From contig JACPTB010000006.1 of NCBI GenBank assembly GCA_016192995.1, forward strand, positions 69,687-133,686: 64,000 nt of DNA, given 5' to 3'. The notes under the pieces are model-generated. The model saw only the letters and a program-made list of their open reading frames with translations. It made no database searches and was not told the DNA's origin. Positions within the stretch are counted from its first letter, which is position 1. Each line of letters starts with the position of its first letter. This DNA comes from Candidatus Woesearchaeota archaeon (GTDB taxonomy: Archaea > Nanobdellota > Nanobdellia > Woesearchaeales > DSVV01). The position numbers were made by a program, and so were the translations under genes. Below are positions 24,781-33,081 of this stretch, piece by piece.

Positions 24781-24896
24781 AAAGTGCCACCATCTTTTTT
24801 GCGAGGCTCTTCTTATCTTTCATCGAGTGTTATCCGAGGTTCCAGAGAGGATAGCACAATCGATAACTGCATCTTAAGCCGAGCCGATGGCTTTAT
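24781..24896 (+). repeat. Core-loop element, divergent copy upstream of LSm
   Basis: Basal stem GCC(acc)ATC/GATGGC, GCGAGGCTCTTC and AAGCCGAGCC motifs, and the apical hairpin GTGTTATC-CGAGGTTCCAGAGAG-GATAGCAC. The apical stem sequence differs at most positions from the other copies yet still pairs (one G-U), while the loop is unchanged. The outer stem is short. It ends at the LSm TATA box. Confidence 0.75.
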
Positions 24897-24900
24897 AAAA
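24891..24900 (+). promoter_or_regulatory. TATA box of LSm-eL37 operon
   Basis: CTTTATAAAA, about 29 bp before the ATG at 24924 and 44 bp before the ATG at 24939. It overlaps the right edge of the preceding repeat element by a few bases. Confidence 0.5.
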
Positions 24901-24938
24901 CAACACTGGATTCTAATACTACAATGGAGGAAACGTCT

Positions 24939-25166
24939 ATGGAACAATCACGGCCTTTGGATGCACTTAATAAAGCTCGAAATAAGCGGGTAATTGTAGA
25001 ATTAAAAAATAATAAGCAATATATTGGAAGTTTATATGCTTTTGATATTCACATTAACATTGTTCTTAATAATGCAGAAGAACGTGTTGATAATGAGGTT
25101 AAACGAAAACTAGGCACAGTTTTTATTAGGGGAGATACTATTACGATCATTTCGCCATCAGAATAA
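24939..25166 (+). CDS. Archaeal Sm-like protein (LSm)
   Basis: 75 residues from ATG 24939, with GGAGG 8 bp upstream; a second in-frame ATG at 24924 is possible as a leaderless start. Sm1 motif: RVIVELKNNKQYIGSLYAFDIHINIVLNNA; Sm2 motif: GTVFIRGDTITIISPSE. It forms heptameric rings that bind U-rich RNA. It is followed by the eL37 gene, a conserved archaeal pair. Confidence 0.93.
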   Translation: MEQSRPLDALNKARNKRVIVELKNNKQYIGSLYAFDIHINIVLNNAEERVDNEVKRKLGTVFIRGDTITIISPSE

Positions 25167-25209
25167 TCAGGAATAATTTCCACCATCATAATATAAACAG
25201 GTATGAAGT

Positions 25210-25374
25210 ATGAGTAAAGGAACAGCATCTCATGGAAAAAAATCCCGTGGAAAGGCTCACATTATTTGTAGAAGATGTTCCCGACATTCATTTCATGTTT
25301 CTCGAAAAATATGCAGCTCTTGCGGTTATGGCAAGTCTGCTCGAATGAGATCTTATACTTGGCAGAAATTTTAA
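25210..25374 (+). CDS. rpl37e: Ribosomal protein eL37
   Basis: 54 residues. MSKGTASHGKKSRGKAHIICRRCSRHSF gives the basic N-terminus. Two CxxC pairs (CRRC and CSSC) form a zinc ribbon, followed by GYGKSARMRSYTWQKF. All are hallmarks of eL37 of the large ribosomal subunit. It follows LSm by 43 bp, as in many archaea. Confidence 0.95.
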   Translation: MSKGTASHGKKSRGKAHIICRRCSRHSFHVSRKICSSCGYGKSARMRSYTWQKF

Positions 25375-25413
25375 GTATTAAAATTATTAAATAGGAATGT
25401 TTATCTAATATTA

Positions 25414-26679
25414 ATGATGCCATCTATATCATTATGTATGATTGTCAAGAATGAGGAGCAACTTCTAGCTTCATGTTTGGAATCAGTTAAAGAGTTAGTC
25501 CAAGAAATGATTGTTGTGGATACTGGGTCGTCAGATAAAACTGTTGAGATTGCAGCATCATTTGGTGCAAAGATTTTTTCTTTTCATTGGTGTGATGATT
25601 TTGCTGCAGCAAGAAACGAAAGTTTAAAGCATGCTGCACAGCAATGGATTCTTGTTTTAGATGCAGATGAGATACTAGACGAAGAAAACAGAGATAAAAT
25701 AAAACAAGTACTGGAGCAAGCATCTGAAAAAAAGTATGTGGGGTTTGGAATTATCTCACGTCATTTTACAAATATTATCGATGAAATTGGTTGGCAAAAG
25801 AATAAGTATATGTTTACAGCTAATGCACTACCTTTATTAACCAAATTTAAGGGTTTTTATGATGATAAATGGAAAACAAGGCTTTTTCTTAATAATAAGC
25901 ATATCTTTTATCAAGGAAAAATCCACGAGGATGTAAACCCTTCAATAGAACTGTGGCACAGCAAAGAACCCTCCAAGCTTATAGCAAATACAGGTATTGT
26001 TATCCATCATCTCCATGCTATGAAAAATACTGATGTTGTTCAAGAAAAACAAAGAAAATACTTTGAATTAACTAAATCTGAGATCAACATTCATCCTTCA
26101 AAGAAGTTGTATGTTGATCTTGCAGTAGGGTATATCTATTTTGAAGCACAGCTTGCAAAAGCGCTTCATGCGCTTTTGCAAGCTCTGCTTCAAGATAATG
26201 AATATAATCGATTAACAAATCAGGAACAAGGTATGCTAACGAAATATATTCATGAAAATGATACAAGCAATGCATTTTCTCTTCTTTTAAATAAGTTAAA
26301 TTATAACGACTTAGATTATAATGTTCTTCTGAATCTTGCAAAAGCATGTTTTTCTAGAAAACTGTATAAAGAAACTGAAGTAATCTTGCAAACGCTTAGT
26401 TCTCAAGTAAAAGTTCTTGCTCAAGACAGGTATTTACATGAGCTTTTAGGAGTTACCTATGCCAAACAAGAAAAGAATAGAGAAGCTATTACAGTATTCA
26501 ATGGACTTCATCAAAAATATCTCAAAAATAGTCAATATATCTTTAACTTGGCCGCATTATATGAAAAAATAAAGGATTATGATAATGCTATAATAATGTT
26601 CTCTAAATTATTGGAGTTAAAACATCCTCAAGCAAACGAAATCAGGCAGAGAATAGAAGTACTGAAAAAAATAAGGTAA
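25414..26679 (+). CDS. Family 2 glycosyltransferase with TPR-like C-terminus
   Basis: 421 residues. N-terminal GT-A domain (about 1-230): ISLCMIVKNEEQLLASCLESVKELVQEMIVVDTGSSDKTVEIA, then WILVLDADEILDEENRD where DAD is the metal-binding DxD. The C-terminal half is helical with TPR-like repeats (VLAQDRYLHELLGVTYAKQEKNREAI). This fits SunS/WaaE-like GT2 enzymes that act on proteins or glycans. A perfect 15 bp-arm palindrome lies within the coding sequence (26150-26184) and encodes an Ala/Leu/Gln-rich stretch. Confidence 0.82.
   Translation: MMPSISLCMIVKNEEQLLASCLESVKELVQEMIVVDTGSSDKTVEIAASFGAKIFSFHWCDDFAAARNESLKHAAQQWILVLDADEILDEENRDKIKQVLEQASEKKYVGFGIISRHFTNIIDEIGWQKNKYMFTANALPLLTKFKGFYDDKWKTRLFLNNKHIFYQGKIHEDVNPSIELWHSKEPSKLIANTGIVIHHLHAMKNTDVVQEKQRKYFELTKSEINIHPSKKLYVDLAVGYIYFEAQLAKALHALLQALLQDNEYNRLTNQEQGMLTKYIHENDTSNAFSLLLNKLNYNDLDYNVLLNLAKACFSRKLYKETEVILQTLSSQVKVLAQDRYLHELLGVTYAKQEKNREAITVFNGLHQKYLKNSQYIFNLAALYEKIKDYDNAIIMFSKLLELKHPQANEIRQRIEVLKKIR
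26150..26184. repeat. Perfect palindrome inside the glycosyltransferase gene
   Basis: Arms AGCTTGCAAAAGCGC and GCGCTTTTGCAAGCT pair over 15 bp with a TTCAT loop. It encodes part of QLAKALHALLQALLQ in frame. It may be a small in-frame palindromic insertion or a chance duplication of an alpha-helical repeat. Confidence 0.6.
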
Positions 26680-26713
26680 ACACTTATATATAATTACATT
26701 TCTCAACACTAAT

Positions 26714-26797
26714 GAGGGAGTGCCGGAGTGGCCAAACGGAGCAGGTTTAGGCCCTGCTGGCTTAGTGCCTACGCGAGTTCGAATCTCGTCTCCCTCA
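26714..26797 (+). tRNA. tRNA-Leu (TAG)
   Basis: Acceptor GAGGGAG/CTCCCTC, anticodon stem GCAGG/CCTGC with loop TTTAGGC (anticodon TAG), and a long variable arm (TGGCTTAGTGCCTA) typical of leucine tRNAs. T-arm CGAGTTCGAATCTCG. No intron. A TATA-like CTTATATATAA lies upstream (about 26692-26702). The last 26 bases plus 3 downstream are duplicated at 27064-27092. Confidence 0.95.
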
Positions 26798-26801
26798 TAT
26801 C

Positions 26802-26954
26802 GTACGTATTAAGTCTTTTTCAGGTTTAGCGCCAGTTCAGCTTCAAAAGTAATTTAACATTGGATTTTTCTCTCTGGAACTCCGAAAAATCCTCAATGCG
26901 CTAAATCTTAGAGCTTCACAAAAGTAGGCGCTAAACCACAGACTTAATACGTAC
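26802..26954 (-). mobile_element. Core-loop element, family B copy B2
   Basis: 153 bp with termini GTACGTATTAAGTCT/AGACTTAATACGTAC and inner arms GGTTTAGCGCC/GGCGCTAAACC. On the minus strand the core reads GTGAAGCTCT, hairpin GGATTTTT-CGGAGTTCCAGAGAG-AAAAATCC, AAGCTGAAC. It begins 5 bp after the tRNA-Leu. Flanks CTCATATC and CTCCATATC look like an imperfect target duplication. Confidence 0.85.
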
Positions 26955-26995
26955 ACTCCATATCACTTCATATTTATGTCTTCAATCTTATAAAA

Positions 26996-27059
26996 ATGGG
27001 ACTGAACGCAGTGAATGTCCCATCGCTGTATTTTGGTCAAGCTTTTACGAACGTAAAAG
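26996..27059. repeat. Two small hairpins between repeat elements
   Basis: ATGGGAC/GTCCCAT (26996-27023) and CTTTTACG-AA-CGTAAAAG (27042-27059) are perfect small inverted repeats with no gene around them. They lie between element B2 and the tRNA-Leu 3' fragment and may be remnants of an inserted segment. Confidence 0.45.
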
Positions 27060-27063
27060 GTTG

Positions 27064-27092
27064 CGCGAGTTCGAATCTCGTCTCCCTCATAT
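27064..27092 (+). repeat. Duplicate of tRNA-Leu 3' end (att-like)
   Basis: 29 bp identical to 26772-26800, covering the T-arm and acceptor 3' strand of tRNA-Leu plus 3 bp beyond. Such tRNA 3'-end duplications are what tRNA-targeting integrases leave. Only about 265 bp lie between the copies, with no integrase gene, so this would be a decayed or excised remnant. Confidence 0.7.
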
Positions 27093-27106
27093 ATTCTTGA
27101 TCGTTA

Positions 27107-27267
27107 GAGAACTTTGCAAAATTATGGTTACTGCCAATTTCGTGAGCATTTTCGAAATACTTATCGGGCAATTTTCGGAGTTCCAGAGAGAAAATTGCTT
27201 TGTTTAACAAAGATCTCAATGCGAACTGGCAGTAACCCGAGCTTTGCGAGTATTTTGCAAAGTTCTC
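27107..27267 (+). repeat. Core-loop element, family D copy D1
   Basis: Outer arms GAGAACTTTGCAAAAT/ATTTTGCAAAGTTCTC, then GGTTACTGCC/GGCAGTAACC with the small branch CGAGCTTTGCGAG on the right. Core: GTGAGCATTTTC, hairpin GCAATTTT-CGGAGTTCCAGAGAG-AAAATTGC, and AATGCGAAC. Both inner helices differ from family B but still pair. No clear target duplication. Confidence 0.8.
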
Positions 27268-27340
27268 ATTGGTCTTTGATTATTTTAAATCCGTACATGT
27301 TCTTATGTTCTCCAATATTAACAAAACGAGGAAAATAAGT

Positions 27341-27583
27341 ATGTTACTCAAAAGTGATGACTTAATTAAACTACTGAATTGCAAGGTTAAACAAGTTATT
27401 AGCCTCGTTTGCATTTTTAGGAAAAATGCTTCTGGCGAAAACTTTATAAAGAAGTTTTCCCATTACTCGATTTTAGCAAGAAAAACTTATCTCAAACAAG
27501 AGATGAGAACGCCTAGAAAAATGGCAATCTTTAAATACAAGAAGATTGTCAAGCTAAAAAAAGGTTATATTCAGCAAAGATAG
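27341..27583 (+). CDS. Possible small basic protein (80 aa)
   Basis: 80 residues, Lys-rich (ARKTYLKQEMRTPRKMAIFKYKKIVKLKKGYIQQR), with GAGG about 9 bp before the ATG. No family recognised. It contains a strong BRE/TATA match (27435-27450) that fits the downstream S-layer gene, so the frame may be only leader sequence. Listed with low confidence. Confidence 0.3.
   Translation: MLLKSDDLIKLLNCKVKQVISLVCIFRKNASGENFIKKFSHYSILARKTYLKQEMRTPRKMAIFKYKKIVKLKKGYIQQR
27435..27450 (+). promoter_or_regulatory. BRE-TATA promoter of S-layer gene
   Basis: GCGAAAACTTTATAAA closely matches the strong archaeal BRE plus TATA consensus. It would start transcription near 27475, giving a leader of about 140 bases before the S-layer ATG. 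Confidence 0.55.
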
Positions 27584-27614
27584 CCTAAACATAACACGTG
27601 GAGGTGTTAAGAAC

Positions 27615-30284
27615 ATGAAAGTACAAAAGACAGTTAAGAAAATCGCAGCACTAGGATTAGGTGCAAGCATGATGGGTGCTACCTTAATCGGTGCAATGGC
27701 TGCTGCTGATTTGTCTAGCTTCCCTACGATGTTCGTGAATGCGGAAGGTCAATTTAATGGATTAATTGTTTATGGTGCAGGTGCAAAAGCAGAAGACGTT
27801 TTAGCTTCTAACAACATTCAATCTGCAATCCAAGGAGTAGCAGTAAAGAAAACTGCAATTCAACCTGACACGTCTGGTGAGAAGAAAGTCAAAGTTGAGC
27901 AAGGTGCTGAACTAGGTAATAATAACCTATATTACAACCAATCATTAAATGAAGTTGAAGTTGGTATTGATGACTCAGATCTGCCTGCGCTATTATATGA
28001 AGGGCACTACACCGACAGTGAAGGTGAAATTGAAAATGAAGAAGGATACACACAAGAAATCAACTTTCCAAGTGCAAGCACAGGTCGTTTAATTTTTGAT
28101 CAAGACGATCAAGACGCTCCTGAAGCTGGATCATACCTTTGGATTGATGATGCAAGTGGTGTTTATTTCTTCAACTATCAAGTTGAGTTCGACACTTCTG
28201 TAGAATACAGTAACGAATCTGCAAGCAAATTAGCTGAAGATTTAGAAGGAACTGAACTTAGTTTACTTGGTAAAACATTTACTCTGACTGATGTTCGTTC
28301 AAAAAAATCATCAGCAACTGTAAGCACAAATAGCTTAATCATTGATGAAGTCCAGTTAATGGCTGGAGATAATAATCAATGGTTAAGCCAAGGTGAAACA
28401 GTAACCGTTACTATTGATGGTACTGAACACGTTATTGAACTGCTTGATGTAACTGAAGATGCTGCTGAATCAGCAGGGTCTTGTGGATTCAGTGTTGACG
28501 GTACAGTAATGTGGGTTGATGTTGATGAAACACGAACTACAAATGGTGTGAGAATTGGCGTTGTGGATGCAAAAGCATTGCACTCTCAAGCACAAGACAC
28601 CGACGTATGTCAAACAGTTATTGGTGCAACTAAAATCACCTTAAAAGATGCTGATGAAGTTGAGTTCAACGATGAAGAACTTGATGGAACAGTGACTGAT
28701 ATTGATATAGCTTCAACAACTACTTCAGGTAAATGGTCTGGATTCAAAGTAAGCTGGGCTCCTGAAAATGATGAAATCTACTTAGCTCCTGGAGATGAAT
28801 TCGTAGATCCTATATTTGGTGGATGGAAATTAGTCTTCGGTGGTCTAGTTTCATCAGGGAGGGAAGAAGTAAGTTTTGTTGGTGGTTCTTCATCAGGTGA
28901 AATTGTATTCACTAACGAAGATGGTCAAGAAGTTACTTTACCATTATCTGCAGATGCTGATTGTTCAGAGTTAAGTACTGAACTTGGAGTAACTACAGTT
29001 GTGTTCAACTTTACTGGACGAACTTTTAGTTCATGTTCTGGTTCAAATGCTGAAGAATTTGTATTCTGGGGAACAGATGCGCCAGTAAGCGGCGATCAGA
29101 ATCAAGACGAGAAGGTTTATCTCCAGAGTGAGTTCTGTCAAGGAAACTTGACTACAAGTACTGGTGACGTTACAGATTGTCAGGATGCTTACTTCCTTGT
29201 TGTTACTAGTGCTAGGGAAGCGCATTTGTTGCAAATTGGAACAATTGATCGTGGAGACACTGAAATTGATTTAAAAGACGTTACTTATGGTACGCAAGAT
29301 AACGATGAAGACTATACTGAAAACGCAACATCAACTATTAATTTAGGTGGTGGAATTGGAGATATTCAGCTAAACATCTCTCAAATAGGTATATACTTTA
29401 CCTCTATTGGTAGTAGTAATGGTGCGTCAATAGAAACCTTGCAGGAAGCATTCATCATTATTAACAACAGTAACTTAAACAGTACAAGATTTGAAGGTTT
29501 AGGTTTCAACGAATACAACGATGGAAAGTTTAGTGGTGGTGATACGCCAGCAGCACTTTATCTAGCAGCATCAGAACTAGCAGTAAACGCAAGTTATGAT
29601 GATACTGACGATGATGTCATTGAATTTGTGTTTAACAGAAAGCTAACAGGTGCAGGTAAGTCTGGACAAACAAGCAACAATGGAATAACAGCTGCTGGAT
29701 TTGGATTCCATGATGTCAGTAGTACAAACGATGACTTCAGTAAATTCTTGTCGTTTAAAGGTACATTAATTACCTATGATGATGAAGATAAGAAGTCAGT
29801 ATTAATTGACCACCCACACGACACAGTTCATGCTGAGATGTTTGTAGCTCCAGTTGCTGTTGAATCAACAGAAGATGTTGGTTTATACACTACAGACATA
29901 CAATTAATCAGTGTTGATCAAGTTAAACTTGACAAAGAAGTTACTTCAGTAACAGACAAAAACATGGTCTCAATCGGAGGTCCATGTGCTAACTCAGTTA
30001 CTGCAGCTTTGATGAGCAACCCTGAAAGTTGTGAAACAGCTTTAGGTGTTGAAGTTGGTCAAGCGCTTGTTAAATTGTATGAAAATGGTGAATTTGTATC
30101 CATGGTTGTAGCAGGTCAAACTGCTCAAGACACAAGGGATGCAGGTGAAGTCTTATACAACTGGAAGAACAATAAAAACTTACTTAAAGGTATGGAAGTT
30201 GTTCTTAACTTTGTAGAAGATGTTGTTGTTGAAACAGCAGAACCTCTAGACGCAGCACCATCAGTACCAGCTGCAACTGAATAA
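27615..30284 (+). CDS. S-layer protein
   Basis: 889 residues with GTGGAGGTG 8 bp before the ATG. A signal peptide (about 1-30, KKIAALGLGASMMGATLIGAMAAA) is followed by DLSSFPTMFVNAEGQFNGLIVYGAGAKAEDVLASNNIQSAI. This is the conserved N-terminal region of methanogen/DPANN-type S-layer proteins. The rest is long, acidic, Ser/Thr/Asp-rich and beta-sheet-like, with few Lys. A helix-poor C-terminus (AEPLDAAPSVPAATE) follows VVLNFVEDVVVETAEPL. It probably forms the paracrystalline cell surface layer and is highly expressed (strong promoter, ribosome site and terminator). Confidence 0.88.
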   Translation: MKVQKTVKKIAALGLGASMMGATLIGAMAAADLSSFPTMFVNAEGQFNGLIVYGAGAKAEDVLASNNIQSAIQGVAVKKTAIQPDTSGEKKVKVEQGAELGNNNLYYNQSLNEVEVGIDDSDLPALLYEGHYTDSEGEIENEEGYTQEINFPSASTGRLIFDQDDQDAPEAGSYLWIDDASGVYFFNYQVEFDTSVEYSNESASKLAEDLEGTELSLLGKTFTLTDVRSKKSSATVSTNSLIIDEVQLMAGDNNQWLSQGETVTVTIDGTEHVIELLDVTEDAAESAGSCGFSVDGTVMWVDVDETRTTNGVRIGVVDAKALHSQAQDTDVCQTVIGATKITLKDADEVEFNDEELDGTVTDIDIASTTTSGKWSGFKVSWAPENDEIYLAPGDEFVDPIFGGWKLVFGGLVSSGREEVSFVGGSSSGEIVFTNEDGQEVTLPLSADADCSELSTELGVTTVVFNFTGRTFSSCSGSNAEEFVFWGTDAPVSGDQNQDEKVYLQSEFCQGNLTTSTGDVTDCQDAYFLVVTSAREAHLLQIGTIDRGDTEIDLKDVTYGTQDNDEDYTENATSTINLGGGIGDIQLNISQIGIYFTSIGSSNGASIETLQEAFIIINNSNLNSTRFEGLGFNEYNDGKFSGGDTPAALYLAASELAVNASYDDTDDDVIEFVFNRKLTGAGKSGQTSNNGITAAGFGFHDVSSTNDDFSKFLSFKGTLITYDDEDKKSVLIDHPHDTVHAEMFVAPVAVESTEDVGLYTTDIQLISVDQVKLDKEVTSVTDKNMVSIGGPCANSVTAALMSNPESCETALGVEVGQALVKLYENGEFVSMVVAGQTAQDTRDAGEVLYNWKNNKNLLKGMEVVLNFVEDVVVETAEPLDAAPSVPAATE

Positions 30285-30320
30285 GGTTTTACAACCTTTT
30301 TCTTCTTTTTCTTTTATATT
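30283..30320 (+). terminator. Terminator of S-layer gene
   Basis: AAGGTT/AACCTT hairpin overlapping the stop codon, followed by a T-rich tract (TTTTTCTTCTTTTTCTTTT). Confidence 0.6.
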
Positions 30321-30338
30321 TATTCTAAAATCTAATAA

Positions 30339-30348
30339 CATATAAATA
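30339..30348 (+). promoter_or_regulatory. TATA box of GINS gene
   Basis: CATATAAATA, centred about 27 bp before the ATG at 30370: a leaderless start. Confidence 0.6.
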
Positions 30349-30369
30349 CCTATCAATTCTTCTTTAATT

Positions 30370-31020
30370 ATGGTCCAAGAGCAAGTTGTTATTAAGCGTG
30401 AAATTAACATTACGTATGAAACTCTTTTTGATCTTCTGGTAAGAGAAAAAAATCGTGATGAGCTTCAGAAGCTTTCTGAATCTTATTTTAACGATGTCAA
30501 TGTCTATCTTCGGGAGAAAGAAAGGGCGTTGGATACGGTTAATAATACTGTTAGTAAAGATGATCTGAAGCGGGTTGAGCAACAGCTTGAAAATGCAAAG
30601 AGAATTATTAAAGAATTATATGATCGAAGAGAAAAGAAGATTGTGATGATGGCTTTAAATTGTACGCGGGTTAATGAAACCAAGAGTAATACGGATACTT
30701 TGTTAGAGCATGAAAAACAATTATTTTCTGCGTTAATTAAACTTTTAATACAAGTAAGAGAAGGAATATTAACAACAACTTTGGAGCAGCAGATCGGAAA
30801 AACAAATGAGAACGTAAATGAAGCCAGTAAAGTTTTAGAACAAGATCAGCAAACGACTAAACGTGTCAGAATGAATGTTCAACTGAGTAAGTTTGTTGAT
30901 ACAAATTTGCAATCATACGGTCCTTTTGAATCAGGAGAAATCACTACACTACCCTTAAAATTTGCTAATCTTCTGATAAGTGCTGGAAAAGCAACTGAGG
31001 AAGAAGAAAAACATTTATAA
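30370..31020 (+). CDS. GINS complex subunit Gins51
   Basis: 216 residues. INITYETLFDLLVREKNRDELQKLSESYFNDVNVYLREKE is the N-terminal A domain typical of archaeal Gins51. VREGILTTTLEQQIGK and a C-terminal B-domain-like strand segment (SKFVDTNLQSYGPFESGEITTLPLKFANLLISAGKATEEE) follow. GINS joins MCM and Cdc45/RecJ at the replicative helicase; the A-then-B order defines Gins51. A DHH-family protein is encoded elsewhere in the window. Upstream of the eL42 gene by 35 bp. Confidence 0.85.
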   Translation: MVQEQVVIKREINITYETLFDLLVREKNRDELQKLSESYFNDVNVYLREKERALDTVNNTVSKDDLKRVEQQLENAKRIIKELYDRREKKIVMMALNCTRVNETKSNTDTLLEHEKQLFSALIKLLIQVREGILTTTLEQQIGKTNENVNEASKVLEQDQQTTKRVRMNVQLSKFVDTNLQSYGPFESGEITTLPLKFANLLISAGKATEEEEKHL

Positions 31021-31055
31021 ATGAACAACAGTCCCAAATAAAAGGTGTATACCTC

Positions 31056-31364
31056 ATGAAAATGCCTAAAACAATGAATAGATTATGTCCTTACTGCAAA
31101 AAACATACTGAACATAAAGTTTCTCAAAATAAAAAGAAAGCTGCTTCTTCATTAAGTCATGGTTCTAAACAACGCGCTCGAAAGCGTGGTCGTGCGCGAG
31201 GAACAGGTAATTTAGGCCGTTATTCAAAACCAGCAGTAACACAATTTAAAATGACCGGTAAAAAGGTCACTAAAAAGACAGATCTGCGTTATGAGTGCAA
31301 AGAATGTAAAAAAACTCATGTTCAACGAAAAGGCTTTCGTGCTAAGCGTGTTGAGTTTACATAA
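31056..31364 (+). CDS. rpl44e: Ribosomal protein eL42 (L44e)
   Basis: 102 residues. MPKTMNRLCPYCKKHTEHKVSQNKK, the basic SLSHGSKQRARKRGRARGTGNLGRYSKPAV and YECKECKKTHVQRKGFRAKRVEF are all typical; the CPYC and CKEC pairs bind zinc. The eS27 gene, often next to it in archaea, does not follow; instead there is a repeat element. The first Met codon is at 31056; ATG at 31062 is also possible. Confidence 0.95.
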   Translation: MKMPKTMNRLCPYCKKHTEHKVSQNKKKAASSLSHGSKQRARKRGRARGTGNLGRYSKPAVTQFKMTGKKVTKKTDLRYECKECKKTHVQRKGFRAKRVEFT

Positions 31365-31398
31365 CCATTTAAATAAATAATATTTTTTCTTTTATTTA

Positions 31399-31561
31399 GG
31401 CTCTGCCCCGAATCTCGGCTTACGCCTCGGTTTTGGTGCCGTGATTATCTCACTTGTGTATAACAGGGAAAAAATTCCTATTGGAATTTCCTTTTTTCCC
31501 ACGTATTAATTTGAAGGATAATCACCAGCATGGCACCAAAAACTACATTCGGGGCAGAGCC
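31399..31561 (+). mobile_element. Family A palindromic element, copy A2
   Basis: 163 bp, termini GGCTCTGCCCCGAAT/ATTCGGGGCAGAGCC. A perfect 8 bp target duplication TTTATTTA flanks it (31391-31398, 31562-31569). The subterminal module is CTCGGCTTACGCCTCGG, with a variable loop but kept stem compared with A1. It sits between eL42 and the ProRS promoter. Confidence 0.88.
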
Positions 31562-31574
31562 TTTATTTAACAAA

Positions 31575-31584
31575 TTTTATATAC
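31575..31584 (+). promoter_or_regulatory. TATA box of ProRS gene
   Basis: TTTTATATAC lies 22-31 bp before the ATG at 31606, a leaderless start. It begins 14 bp after the end of element A2 (6 bp after its target duplication). Confidence 0.6.
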
Positions 31585-31605
31585 TATTACTCTTGACAAA
31601 GAACT

Positions 31606-33069
31606 ATGAGTTATAAACCTCAAAATGAAGCAAAACAGAATACTCTTGGTTTAACAGCAAAGAAAGAAGAAGATACAGCTGAATGGTATAGTCAAGTAAT
31701 TCTCAAAAGTGAGATGGCTGAATATGCTCCAGTAAAGGGCTGCATGATTATAAGGCCGTTAGGATATGCTATTTGGGAAAAAATTCAAGAATATTTTAAC
31801 CAGCGTTTAAAGGAATTTAAAGTGAAAAATGCTTATTTTCCGCTATTTATTCCTGAGTCTTTTTTCAAAAAAGAAGCTTCTCATGCTGCAGGTTTTAAGC
31901 CAGAAGTAGCTTGGATCGCCAATAAATATGAAGGCGAGCGTTTAGCAGTCCGTCCTACTTCAGAAACAATTATTTATGATGCTTATGCTCGTTGGATTAG
32001 GAGTTACAGAGATTTACCTTTGCGTTTAAATCAATGGTGCAATGTGGTGCGTTGGGAAACAGAAGCAACAAAAATCTTTCTTCGCACACGAGAATTTCTC
32101 TGGCAAGAAGGTCATTGTGCTTATGCTACTTTAGACGAATGTGAGCAAGAAACAAAGCAATATATTCAATTCTATCAAGAGCTTGTTGAAAAACTGTTGG
32201 CAATTCCAGTATTATTAGGTGAAAAAACAGAGAAAGAGCGATTTGCAGGCGCTATAAAAACATACACGATTGAAGCATTTATGCCTGATGGAAAAACATT
32301 GCAGTGTGGTACTTCCCACAATCTCGGACAGAACTTTGGAAAAGCATTTTCTATTCAATATCGGGGAGAAGACGAACAGGAGCATTATGTTTGGCAAAAC
32401 TCATGGGGATTATCAACGCGTCTTTTAGGGGCAATTGTTTTATTGCATAGCGATAATAAGGGATTAGTGTTGCCGCCAAAAATAGCTCCGCTTCAGATAG
32501 TTATTGTCCCAATCCTCTTTGAAAAAACAAAAGAAGCTGTTATTAAAAAAGCAAAAGAAATTGAAAAAGTATTAGTTGGCAAAGGTTTTCTAGTTGAACT
32601 TGATGTCCGTGAAGACTATTCTCCAGGTTTTAAGTTCAATGAGTGGGAATTAAAAGGTGTTCCTTTAAGACTTGAGCTAGGTCCAAAAGATCTAGAAAAA
32701 GACAATGTTGTTTTAGTAAGGCGTGACACCAGTGAAAAAACAATAGTTCCAACAAATAAAACAGTGGCTACTGTTGAAAAACTTCTGGAGAATATTCAAG
32801 AAAATCTCTATATTAAAGCAAAAAAATGGCGTGATGATAATATTGTTATAGTGAAAGAAGCAAAGAAATTTGCAGAAACTATCAGCGCAAGAAAAATAGC
32901 TAAAACAGCTTTTTGCGGCAAGCCAGCATGTGAAGAAATCATTAAAGAAAAAACACAAGGTGCTTCATCACGATGCATTGATATTCACGATAAAAAATTA
33001 ATCATGGACAAATGTATTGACTGCGGTGAAAAGGCAAAATACAATGTATATTTTAGCAGGAGTTATTAG
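31606..33069 (+). CDS. proS: Prolyl-tRNA synthetase, archaeal/eukaryal type
   Basis: 487 residues, class II synthetase without the bacterial editing insert. AEWYSQVILKSEMAEYAPVKGCMIIRP at the N-terminus, RPTSETIIYDAYARWIRSYRDLPLRLNQW (motif 2 region), RTREFLWQEGHCAYAT, and GTSHNLGQNFGKAF then SWGLSTRLLGAIVLLHSD. The C-terminal zinc domain (CGKPACEEII...CIDCGEKAKYNVYFSRSY) is present. It charges tRNA-Pro. Leaderless start. A family D element follows 12 bp after the stop. Confidence 0.95.
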   Translation: MSYKPQNEAKQNTLGLTAKKEEDTAEWYSQVILKSEMAEYAPVKGCMIIRPLGYAIWEKIQEYFNQRLKEFKVKNAYFPLFIPESFFKKEASHAAGFKPEVAWIANKYEGERLAVRPTSETIIYDAYARWIRSYRDLPLRLNQWCNVVRWETEATKIFLRTREFLWQEGHCAYATLDECEQETKQYIQFYQELVEKLLAIPVLLGEKTEKERFAGAIKTYTIEAFMPDGKTLQCGTSHNLGQNFGKAFSIQYRGEDEQEHYVWQNSWGLSTRLLGAIVLLHSDNKGLVLPPKIAPLQIVIVPILFEKTKEAVIKKAKEIEKVLVGKGFLVELDVREDYSPGFKFNEWELKGVPLRLELGPKDLEKDNVVLVRRDTSEKTIVPTNKTVATVEKLLENIQENLYIKAKKWRDDNIVIVKEAKKFAETISARKIAKTAFCGKPACEEIIKEKTQGASSRCIDIHDKKLIMDKCIDCGEKAKYNVYFSRSY

Positions 33070-33081
33070 GTTTTTCACCAG

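Noticed and set aside
24642-24993. Plus-strand frames upstream of LSm
   Set aside because: They run through a core-loop element and the LSm promoter, and one overlaps LSm in another frame.
26772-27092. An integrated virus or plasmid at tRNA-Leu
   Set aside because: Only about 265 bp separates the two tRNA end copies and no integrase or phage gene is present; at most a remnant.
27114-27338. Open frame across element D1
   Set aside because: It runs through the palindromic repeat and recurs in D2 (33223-33432); it is repeat sequence, not a gene.
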